Shown piece by piece: positions 9,701 through 17,900 of a stretch of 64,000 nt of DNA. The notes under the pieces were generated by a model. It saw nothing but the letters and a program-made list of their open reading frames with translations, was not told the DNA's origin and searched no databases. The position numbers and the translations under genes were made by a program. This stretch comes from Mesorhizobium comanense (lineage in GTDB: Bacteria > Pseudomonadota > Alphaproteobacteria > Rhizobiales > Rhizobiaceae): assembly GCF_005503535.1 (NCBI RefSeq), contig NZ_SCNN01000008.1, positions 216,586 through 280,585 on the forward strand, written 5' to 3'. Position 1 is the first letter of the stretch. Each line of letters opens with the position of its first letter.

Positions 9701-12700
9701 TGGCCGGGCTGGTGGAGATCGACGGAAGGATGGCGGAGAGGTCGAGGCGGGCCTGCGTGCTTTCGCCCGACACTTTCGCCGACAGCGACTGGACCTTCAG
9801 CCGAACCGGGCTTTCGGCACTGCCGACCGTCAGTGGCAGGCTTGGTCCCGCAGACGTCAGGTCGAGCGCAAAATCGCTGGCGCCGTTGGGATTGATGGTG
9901 CCGGTGGCCTTGCCGGAAATCTTGTCGCCGGAAAGATTGGCATGGTCGAGGGCAACTCCGCCGGCCATCGTGTAGATGCCCGCGGCATCGAGAGCCAGCG
10001 AGCCCAGTCCCGCCTGGCGGGTCTGGCTGGTTTCGAGGTTGGCGAGCTTTGCGTCGAACCGGACTTCCGGCGCAGCCGGCGTTCCCGTTACCTGGGCGGA
10101 GCCGCCCAGCGTTCCGGCCGCATCGAGGCCCGGCGCGAATTCATTGGCAAGGGCCGCCGGCAGGTCCGAGAACGTGGCAGCGAGATCGAGCGTCTGGCCT
10201 GATGTGCCCGACAGCGTCACCGAACCGCCGCCGACGTCGAGCGCCAGGCTGTCGATGCTGGCCGTGCCGTTGGCGATGGAGAGCGAGGATGGAGCCGCGA
10301 TTGCGACCTTGATGCCGCGAACCGTGGCCTCGCCCGAGGCAATCTCGACATTGGTGGTGCCGCCGGCGATTTTCACCCGGCCGGCGGCGGTCGCCGGAAT
10401 GCCGGCGATCGTGGCGCCACCGGTAAAATTGGTCCAGTCGCCGTCGCGCTTCAGGTCGACGCCGATGCCGCCGATTTCGGTTGTTCCCGAGATGACCGCG
10501 TCGGCCTTGATGGTGCCGGAAATGGCCGGCGCCTTGAGATAATTGGCTATCAGCGCGTTGATGGCGATCGCCTTGGCCGTCACGTCGCCGCGCGCGACCG
10601 AGTTGCTTTTCGCATCAATGGCGACAGACGGGGCGTCGCCCTCCTTGGCGAAATTGATGGTGCCATCGATATCGCCCGTCACCGCCTGGCCGGCGAGCGC
10701 CGCCAGCTGGTCGATCGCGGGCGCGGCGAGCGTCAGGGTGCCCGAAGGCAGGAATTTGTCGTCGAGCGCGAGATCTCCCGACACCTTGTTGTCGCCGAGC
10801 GCGATCAGCAAGCCGTTGACCGAACGCCTGCCTTCGTTGGTTACCAGCGCCGCCTTGACGTTGAGCGGCTGATCGTTGACGGCGCCGGTCAGCGACACGT
10901 TGGCGGACGGGTTGACGATGTCGGCCTTGCCGCTCGCCGACAGCTTGATCGCCTTTACCGTGCGGCCAGAGGCGGTCAGGCTGTCGCTGCCGGCGGAGAC
11001 GGTGAAATCGGGCGCGGAACGCGGGCCGGTCGCCGAGAGCTCGAAATCCAGGCCGCCGGCGACCGGCACGCCGACCATTGGCGACAGCACCGAGACGTCG
11101 CCCAGCGTACCCTTGATGTCGGCCTGGATATCGCTGCCTTGCGCGCTGGCGGTGCCGCTGGCGCTGAGCGAGCCCGACGTCAGCGAGATCGAATTGGCGG
11201 CGAAACCGCCTTGCGGATCGCGGGTCGCCGCGGCCGAGAATTTCACCCGCTCGCCCAGCACCGAGCTGATCTGTGGCGGCAGGGCGGTCGACACCGCATC
11301 GGCATTCATCTTGAGCTGCACCGACAGATCGGCCAGCGCCACGGTCATGGTCAGGCCGGCGTCGAGCGCATCGGAATGCAGCGTGCCCTTGTCGATGATG
11401 ATGGCGTCCTTGCTCAGCGATCCCGCGAGGTCGACAGCGACCTTGCCGGTGATCAGCGGCGCCAGCGTCGCCAGGTCCGTCTTCAGGCCGCCGGCCTGCA
11501 GCTTGACCGCCAGGGGCCCGCTGCGGTTCTGAATGTCGAAGCCGTCGGAATGGATCTGCCCGGCCAGATCGTTGAGCTGGGTACCGCCCGCCACCACCGA
11601 AGCCAGCGAAGCACCGATGTCGACGATCGGCGCCTTGCCGTCGCCGAACGCGCGCGCGGTGGCGTTCCTGATCGCAAGCGTGATCGGCTGCGCGGCGCTG
11701 CCCACCGTGATCTGCACGGGCGCGCCCTTGGCGGCGATCTCGACCGAAAGGTCGCTGGCGCCCGCCGGATCGGCGATGCCGGTCGCGGTGCCGTGCACGG
11801 CATCGCTTTCGATGCTGGCCCGGTCGATGCTGACGCCGCCTGCCACCGTGGCGGTGCCCGCGACATCGAAACTGGTCTTGCCGGCAAACAACGGCTTCAG
11901 ATTGTCCGGCAGGAAGCGGGCGAAGTCGCCGTCACCCTTGGCCGTGACGTGATTGCCCTTGTCGGTCAGCTTGTGGGTGCCGGACAGTTGCGTGACCACC
12001 TGGCCGTCGACGGCGAAAGTGCCGGTGCCGCTCCAATTGCCGAGCGGCCCCTGCCCCGAGACCGCTATGTCGACGGGCGGGGCGCCGGGCAGCTTGAGCA
12101 GATTGGCGATGATGCCGCCTGCCGGCTCCGACGCCTTGAGGTCGAGGTCGAGCTTGTTGTCGGCCGGCGAGAAATGGATGTTGGCATCGACATTGCCCTG
12201 CTTGCCGTCATGGCGGGTGACGTTGAGCACGCTTTCCACCGCCAGCGGCGTGGCATCGACCTTCACGGTGCCCTTCGCCGCGAGTTCGGCGATACCGCTG
12301 CCGGCCAGTTGCTCGCCAAGCGCGATTTCCGGCAGGTCGATCTGCTTGATGTCTATGGAAACCGGCAGGGTCGTCGTGCCGCTTTGTGCCGGCGGCTGCT
12401 TGCCGGCCACCGGCAGGCGGGCGAGTTCGATGCGCTCGGCGGCAATGCGCTCGGCGCTGAAATTCTTCGACAACAGCGCCATCGGCGACCAGTCGACCGC
12501 CACCTTGCGCGCCACCAGCCAGGCGCCGTTGCGATCCTCAAGCACGACATTGTCGACGCTGAGCGCTCCGGACCAGATGCCATCTATACCGTTGACGGTG
12601 ACCTTGCGGTCGTCGCTCGAGGCCAGCCGCGAAATGATGGCGGCGAGATTGTCGCGTCCGCGCTCGGTCTTGGTCAGCACGACAAGCGCGCCGACCGCGC

Positions 12701-12761
12701 CCGCGACCACGATAAGCAGCGTGTAGAGAACAATGCGAAGGATGCGCCACACCGTCTTCAT
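6708..12761 (-). CDS. tamB: Translocation and assembly module inner-membrane protein TamB
   Basis: TamB spans the periplasm and works with TamA in inserting beta-barrel proteins such as autotransporters and in lipid transport to the outer membrane. An N-terminal membrane anchor (about residues 7-29) precedes a very long beta-rich region. The conserved C-terminal DUF490 domain covers about residues 1640-2017, including LPEDEVLAQLIFGRS and the last segment GVKLRGEANDAGEAKGGIFY. At 2017 residues it is far longer than E. coli TamB (about 1260). The extra length comes from a tandem duplication: residues about 300-925 recur at about 926-1550 with an offset of 622-626 residues (for example SGDLALDDKF near 670 and SGDLALDEKF near 1292). 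Its ATG abuts the tamA stop codon, which implies translational coupling. Confidence 0.92.
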   Translation of the reverse strand: MKTVWRILRIVLYTLLIVVAGAVGALVVLTKTERGRDNLAAIISRLASSDDRKVTVNGIDGIWSGALSVDNVVLEDRNGAWLVARKVAVDWSPMALLSKNFSAERIAAERIELARLPVAGKQPPAQSGTTTLPVSIDIKQIDLPEIALGEQLAGSGIAELAAKGTVKVDATPLAVESVLNVTRHDGKQGNVDANIHFSPADNKLDLDLKASEPAGGIIANLLKLPGAPPVDIAVSGQGPLGNWSGTGTFAVDGQVVTQLSGTHKLTDKGNHVTAKGDGDFARFLPDNLKPLFAGKTSFDVAGTATVAGGVSIDRASIESDAVHGTATGIADPAGASDLSVEIAAKGAPVQITVGSAAQPITLAIRNATARAFGDGKAPIVDIGASLASVVAGGTQLNDLAGQIHSDGFDIQNRSGPLAVKLQAGGLKTDLATLAPLITGKVAVDLAGSLSKDAIIIDKGTLHSDALDAGLTMTVALADLSVQLKMNADAVSTALPPQISSVLGERVKFSAAATRDPQGGFAANSISLTSGSLSASGTASAQGSDIQADIKGTLGDVSVLSPMVGVPVAGGLDFELSATGPRSAPDFTVSAGSDSLTASGRTVKAIKLSASGKADIVNPSANVSLTGAVNDQPLNVKAALVTNEGRRSVNGLLIALGDNKVSGDLALDDKFLPSGTLTLAAPAIDQLAALAGQAVTGDIDGTINFAKEGDAPSVAIDAKSNSVARGDVTAKAIAINALIANYLKAPAISGTIKADAVISGTTEIGGIGVDLKRDGDWTNFTGGATIAGIPATAAGRVKIAGGTTNVEIASGEATVRGIKVAIAAPSSLSIANGTASIDSLALDVGGGSVTLSGTSGQTLDLAATFSDLPAALANEFAPGLDAAGTLGGSAQVTGTPAAPEVRFDAKLANLETSQTRQAGLGSLALDAAGIYTMAGGVALDHANLSGDKISGKATGTINPNGASDFALDLTSAGPSLPLTVGSAESPVRLKVQSLSAKVSGESTQARLDLSAILPSISTSPAKVDGLVLALHSDAFDLKNRAGPVSGTVSVDKVGLDNPAIAPLIAGKVTAALSARLSPDGVAIDSGSLKSDALSSQVAGNVSLSDGTIDLKLNADAPSSALPGAVRGMLGERAQISATLKRDPKGGITVDDLKLASGALNAAGQASLADNKVAADVTGALGDISVLSKDAKGAIAFALNAQGPAMAPDLSLTVNSDRLLVAEREITGLKLTATGKADVANPAANVQLTGNVAGQPLQGNAVLATANGKSAINGLLLSLGKNKISGDLALDEKFVPEGTIALDLPDIGPLAALALEKAEGDVRGTIAFIRNGEAPQVAVKATTASITRGDLQAKAVSVDALIANYLVAPVISGKVRADTVTSGGTDIRGIDVDLKRDGDWTGFSGGATVKGIPARAAGRVKVANGTTTIELASGDATVQGIKAAIAQASTISIANGTTTLDRLVLNLGGGTATVTGKVGQALDINATLARVPMSLANGFSPGLDAAGSISGTAKVTGAPANPSVAFNIDASGVQTSQTRGAGVGAVNVSSSGTFAANKLTFNANVSDGAGLGLKGGGTVTMAGTPALVLDFNGAVPFGLLADKLAAQGLSLTGTANVNVQVRGPATSPVIGGSVKTSGARLVDANSGLAVNDIAADVSIGGGVARLNRLTGTLSTRGSLSASGTVGINPAQGFPADLSIKLTDGRYTDGRVVTANLGGDLTIKGPLASAPAISGTVNLAKTVVTVPDKLPGSLSALDVKHKNAPASVRAQDKALRPATTSGKGGGSGLALDVTVNAPNQIFIQGRGVDAELGGSLRLTGPASSPQAVGTFTLQRGRLSILGKRLTFTEGTVGFSGSLVPYLNLTATTTTTSATVTIVVSGEATNPKFTFSSVPALPEDEVLAQLIFGRSMSNLSPLQIAQLAEAAGQLAGVGGSTSLLENLRSAIGVDDLDVTTDDQGGTAVSAGKYLNDRTYVTIQKGDKPGSGKATIDLNVGKGVKLRGEANDAGEAKGGIFYEKEY

Positions 12762-14690
12762 TCAGAATGCCTGTCCGATGCCGGCATAGATGCCGAAGCG
12801 CGGATCGCCGGGACCACGGTTGAGCGGCAGGGCGGCGTCGATGCGCAGCGGTCCGAACGGCGTGACATAGCGCAGGCCGACGCCGGCGCCCACCTTGACG
12901 TCGGAGAAATTGGGAACCGATTTGGTCGACACCGTGCCGGCATCGACGAACGGCACGATGCCGATCGTGTCGGTGACGGCGATGCGCATTTCGACGGAAG
13001 TTTCAAAGAACGACAGGCCGCCGGTCGGCTGGCCGGTGAAGTCCTTCGGACCGATGCCCTGATAGGCATAGCCGCGCACCGAGCCACCGCCGCCGGAGTA
13101 GAAGCGCCGGTCGGCCGGCACGCTTTCGAGCCCGGTGCCGACGATCGAGCCGCCCGCGACGCGTTCGGCAAGCACGAACTTCGAGGCCGTATCCAGCGAT
13201 TGATACGCCGAACCCTCGCCCTTCAGCTTGAGGAAGGCGGCTCCGCTCAGGATGTCATAGCTCGGCTCGGCATAGGCCAGCACCCTGAAGCCCCGGGTCG
13301 GGTTGAGGCGGCTGTCCCTGTTGTCATAGACATATTGCAGCGGAACGCTGGCGATCAGATAGGTGTGCTTGCCGAAGGCGTCGCGGATCCGGGAATAGTC
13401 GAGCGCGACCTCCGCCGACACGGTCTGCTTCTTGTCCAGTTCGTAGGACAGGCCGGCACTGCCCTTGACCGAGAAGTGGTCGTAAGCGTCGGGATGCTCG
13501 AAGACCGTCTTGACGTTGGCGAAGAATTTCGAGGCCGGCCCGATCACGCCGGGTTTCTCGAACATGATGCCTGCATTGTAGTTGAGGCTGGAGAGATCGT
13601 TGCTGCCGATGCCGCTGATAGCGCCGTCGATGCGCAGCTTCTCGGCCTGGCCGAACAGGTTCCGGTGCCCCCAATAGCCTTCCAGGCCGAGCCCTTCCGT
13701 GTTCGAGAAGGTGCCGCCCAGGCCGAAATAGCGCGGCTTGCGCTCGCTGACCTGGACGCCGATCGGAATGTTGCCGTCGGCGTCGAGCTTGTCGGCTTCC
13801 TTCAATGTCACGCTGTTGAAGACTTCCAGCGCCAGCAGCCTGTCGCGGGCGTCGCTGATTTCCTGTGGCGAATATTGCCTGCCGCGCTTCAGCCCGGTCA
13901 TGTATTCGGTGAAGTCGCGGTCGACCTTCTCGGTGCCTTCCACCGTGGTCGCGCCATAGCCGGCGACGGGTCCCGCGGCGACGATCAATGTCACGTCGAG
14001 CGTCGAGGTGGCATGATCGGCGACGATCTTGCGGTCAGTCACCTTGGCCAGCGGCCTGCCCTCTTCCTTCAGCGTCCGCACGATCAGCGCCTCGGCCTTG
14101 AGCACCGCGCCGGATCCGGCATCGCCGCCCGAGATCAGGCCGTAATCGGCCCCCATCAGCCCCGCCGCGTCGCCCTCCAGCCGGATGGTGCCGAGGGTGA
14201 ATTTGGGGCCGGCCGCGACGTCGATGGAAACGGGGATAGGTTGCGGCCCTTTGAATTCGGCGTCCGGCGGCAGGTCGTCGAGAGGCTTGCCGTCGATGGT
14301 GACGGTGACGACGCCTTCGTAGCGGGCGTCGGCATAAAGGGCGGCGACAAGCTGTTCGCGATCGCCGCGCGCCTTGGCCATCAGGCCGAGCGAACCGGAC
14401 ACCGGGCGTTTCTCGTCGCTCTTCAGCGCCGAGGCGTTTTCGAGCTTCTTGACCAGGTCCTTGTCGGCGTCCGGGGCCGAGATCGTCACGGAATAACGGA
14501 GCGGGTCGACAATGTCGGCATCCTCGTCGCTGGAGGATCCCCACAGCTTGATGCCGAAAATCTCGAACGCGGCCACGGACCTTGATTCGGCAACCAGAAC
14601 GGTCGAGCACATCATGGCCAAAAGCAGGGCGCGCGGAAGAGCGCGCCCTGGCGCGATCCTTCCTGACATCTGCTTTTCATGCGCCGGCAT
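12762..14690 (-). CDS. tamA: Outer-membrane assembly factor TamA (BamA/Omp85 family)
   Basis: Outer-membrane partner of TamB, 642 residues. An N-terminal signal-like segment (about residues 19-41, ending RSVAAFE) is followed by POTRA-like repeats to about residue 325. A 16-strand Omp85 barrel follows to the C-terminal Phe. The SVRGYAYQ motif near residue 537 is the conserved L6 loop element (VRGY/F) of this family. NTEGLGLEGYWGHRNLFGQ near 335-355 is also typical. The gene is directly followed by tamB. A second Met (codon 8) is an alternative start; the ribosome-binding site at either is weak. The presence of a large autotransporter 9 kb away gives a plausible client. Confidence 0.93.
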   Translation of the reverse strand: MPAHEKQMSGRIAPGRALPRALLLAMMCSTVLVAESRSVAAFEIFGIKLWGSSSDEDADIVDPLRYSVTISAPDADKDLVKKLENASALKSDEKRPVSGSLGLMAKARGDREQLVAALYADARYEGVVTVTIDGKPLDDLPPDAEFKGPQPIPVSIDVAAGPKFTLGTIRLEGDAAGLMGADYGLISGGDAGSGAVLKAEALIVRTLKEEGRPLAKVTDRKIVADHATSTLDVTLIVAAGPVAGYGATTVEGTEKVDRDFTEYMTGLKRGRQYSPQEISDARDRLLALEVFNSVTLKEADKLDADGNIPIGVQVSERKPRYFGLGGTFSNTEGLGLEGYWGHRNLFGQAEKLRIDGAISGIGSNDLSSLNYNAGIMFEKPGVIGPASKFFANVKTVFEHPDAYDHFSVKGSAGLSYELDKKQTVSAEVALDYSRIRDAFGKHTYLIASVPLQYVYDNRDSRLNPTRGFRVLAYAEPSYDILSGAAFLKLKGEGSAYQSLDTASKFVLAERVAGGSIVGTGLESVPADRRFYSGGGGSVRGYAYQGIGPKDFTGQPTGGLSFFETSVEMRIAVTDTIGIVPFVDAGTVSTKSVPNFSDVKVGAGVGLRYVTPFGPLRIDAALPLNRGPGDPRFGIYAGIGQAF

Positions 14691-14881
14691 TAAGACAACC
14701 TAGGTTACAAAACTAAAATTGGAATGAAGTTCTGAAGCGCTCGTAAAGGGGCCACAATCCAATTGTCTGAAATAGGACGGGCTTGGAATTCACACCTTCT
14801 GCGCTTCCGCAAGAAAGCGTGATCCCCGTCCTATGGAGGTTACTGTCCGCATACCGGTCCTTGGCCGGAAAATAAACCGTT

Positions 14882-14966
14882 GGCAGGCGGAACCTGCCGC
14901 GTCCGCGCGTTGACAAGCCAGACTGAAGCTTGAACATGTCCGGACGTCTGCAAATTGTCCGGAGGG
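14882..14966 (+). promoter_or_regulatory. Leader region of the macroglobulin gene with a hairpin over the ribosome-binding site
   Basis: The 280-bp gap between the divergent tamA and macroglobulin genes holds an inverted repeat GGCAGG-N5-CCTGCC (14882-14898) and a TTGACA box (14910-14915) followed 16 nt later by GAACAT. Just before the start codon is a perfect 7-bp inverted repeat, TCCGGAC (14939-14945) and GTCCGGA (14957-14963). The second arm overlaps the GGAGGG ribosome-binding site at 14961-14966, so the folded RNA could hide it. The pairing is seen; promoter and control are inferred. Confidence 0.4.
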
Positions 14967-14970
14967 TGTT

Positions 14971-17900
14971 ATGGCAATGCGCGCGGCTCGTGGTCTGTCG
15001 ATTCTTATCCTTTTTTTCGTCGCCTGGGCCAATGTCCTGGCCTGGAACGGCGTCGCGCAAGCGGCCGAAGCCCGGCGAATCGCGACAACGGACAATTCCG
15101 ACTATTTCGGCTTTGACCTCAGATCCGACCAGAATGTCACCCTCGACCAGTGCAAGACGACATGCCTTGGCGATCCGGCCTGTCGCGCCTTCACCTACAA
15201 CACCAAGGCCAAATGGTGCTTTCTCAAATCCGACTATAACCAGCTGAAGCCGTTCAACGGCGCGGTGGCCGGCAAGATCGTCAACATCGACGGCGATCCC
15301 GATATCGGCGCCCCGCCGGAACTCGCCTTCTTCCCCAACTGGATGGCCGATCAGGCCCAGCAGTACCGCAACAAGCTGCTCGGTCCGGCCTTCGACAAGC
15401 CGACCGAGGGCATGGCGGCCCTGATCGGCGCCGCCGAACAGGCGGTCCAGACCGGCGACCATCGCTCCGCCATGCAGAAATACGAGGCCGCGGTCTCGGT
15501 GATGCCGGACGACGGCAAGCTCTGGCTCAACCTGGCGCGCGAGACGCTGGCCGTGCAGCCCGCCGCCAACACCTCCGAAGCATCCACTTTGCCGGCAAAC
15601 GGCACCTCCGCCGCCTTCAATGCCTACAAGCTGCTGCGCACGGGCAAGACCCGCGCGGATGTGTTGGCGCTGCTCGGCGCCGGCCTCGACAAGCGCGATC
15701 TCTACCGGCCCGCTTTGCAGGCCTATGAGGCGAGCCTTGCGCTGGTGCCTTCGCCTGCCGTCCAGGCCGACTATGCCGATCTGAAAGCCCGCAAGGGTTT
15801 CCGCGTCATCGACCACAGCGTCGACGCCGACACCAGCGCGCCGCGCATCTGCGCCCAATTCTCCGAGGAGCTGGTCAAGACCGGCGTCGACTATGCTCAG
15901 TTCGTCACCGTCGACAACGCGCCGCCCAAGGGCGTCGAGGCCAAGGACAAGCAGATCTGCGTCGAAGGGCTCCAACACGGCCAGCATTACGACGTCACCT
16001 TCCGTGCCGGCCTGCCGGCCGCGATCGGCGAAGTCACCGCCGCGCCCACCGTGCTGTCGATCTATGTGCAGGACCGCGCCCCGTCCGCCCGCTTCACCGG
16101 CGACAGCTTCGTGCTGCCGGCCGGCGCGCGCCGCGGCATTCCGGTCGTCACCGTCAACATGAACGCGGCCCAGATGAAGCTCTATCGCATCGGCGACCGC
16201 TCGCTGGCGCAGCTTCTGTCGGGCTACCAGTTCCTGCACCAGCTCGACGGCTACGACATCTCCAACATTTCCGAGCAGATGGGCGCGCCGGTCTGGCAAG
16301 GCCAGCTCGACATCGTCAACGACCTCAACAAGGAGGTCACCACGTCCTTCCCGGTCGACGAGGCGCTGCCGCAGCGCAAGCCCGGCGTCTATGTGCTGAC
16401 CGCTCAACCCGTCAACGACAAGAGCGACAGCTACAATTCGCTGGCCACGCAGTGGTTCGTCGTCTCCGACATCGGCCTGTCGACCTATACCGGCCAGGAT
16501 GGGTTGAACGTATTTGCCCGTTCGCTGGGCTCCGCCAAGCCGATCGCGGGGGCCGAACTGACCCTGGTTGCCAGGAACAACGAGGTTCTCGGCACCGCGA
16601 CGTCGGATGCCGAGGGCCACGCCGTGTTCAACCCGGGCCTGACGCGCGGTGACGGCGGCATGGTGCCCGCCGTGCTGATGGCCAAGCAGGGTGACAATGA
16701 CTTCGTCTTCCTCGACATGGCCAAGGCCGGCTTTGACCTCTCCGATCGTGGCGTCACCGGGCGCGCAGCACCCGGCGCGCTCGACGTCTATGCCTGGACC
16801 GAGCGCGGCATCTACCGCGCCGGCGAGGATGTCCATGTCGCCGCCCTTGCCCGCGATGGCGCCGCCAAGGCGGTGGAGAACCTGCCGCTGACCTTCATCT
16901 TCTCGCGTCCCGACGGCGTCGAGGACCGTCGCATCGTCAGCGACGGGGCATCGGCCGGCGGCCACGCCGTCGACCTGCCGCTCGAACCCAATGCGATGCG
17001 CGGCACCTGGTCGGTTTCGGTCTACACCGATCCCAAGCAACCGGCGGTGGCCAGCCAGATGTTCCTGGTCGAGGACTTCGTGCCGGATCGCATCGAATTC
17101 GACATGAAGGCCGACAAGCAGGAGATCGCGCGCGGCGAAACGGCCAACATCAACATCGACGGCCGCTTCCTCTATGGCGCGCCGGCGGCGGGTCTTGCCC
17201 TGGAAGGCGAGTTGACGCTGTCGACCTCGCGCGACTGGGACCGTTTCCCCAACTTCTCCTTCGGCCTCGCCGACGAACAGTCGGCGGAACCGACGGTCAC
17301 GCCGCTCACCGATCTGCCGGTGGTTGGCGATGACGGCAAGGCGACCTTCCCGGTCTCCGTCGACCAGTTGCCTTCGACCACGAAGCTCGTCGACGGCAAG
17401 GTGACGGTGCGCATGCGCGAGACCGGTGGGCGCGCCATCGAGCGCTCGCTCAACATCGGCATCCGCCCGCAAGGCCATATGATCGGCATTCGTCCGGATT
17501 TCGCCGATGGCGAGGTGCCGCAGGGCGGCACCGCCAAGTTCAGCCTGATCGCGGTCGATCCGGATGGCAAGCGCGAGGCGCTGAAAGGCGCGCAGTGGAC
17601 GCTGGTCAAGGTCGAGCGCAATTACCAGTGGTACCGCTCCAACAATTCGTGGAGCTACGAGCCGGTCACCTTCACCAAGTCGATCGCCAACGGCCAGATC
17701 GACCTTGGCGCCGACCGCGACGCCACCGTCTCCGTTCCGGTCGACTGGGGCCAGTACCGGCTCGAGGTCGAAACCGCGGATCCGGAAGGCCCGGCGACCA
17801 GCTACGAGTTCGACGCGGGCTGGTATGTCGCCTCGACGACCACCGAAACTCCCGACGGCCTGGAGATTGCCCTGGACAAGGACAATTATGCCGCCGGCGA

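Noticed and set aside
11139..14585. Long open frame (1148 codons) on the plus strand across tamA-tamB
   Set aside because: It is antisense to two well-supported genes, is Arg/His/Gln-rich with no recognisable domain, and is a typical GC-rich shadow.
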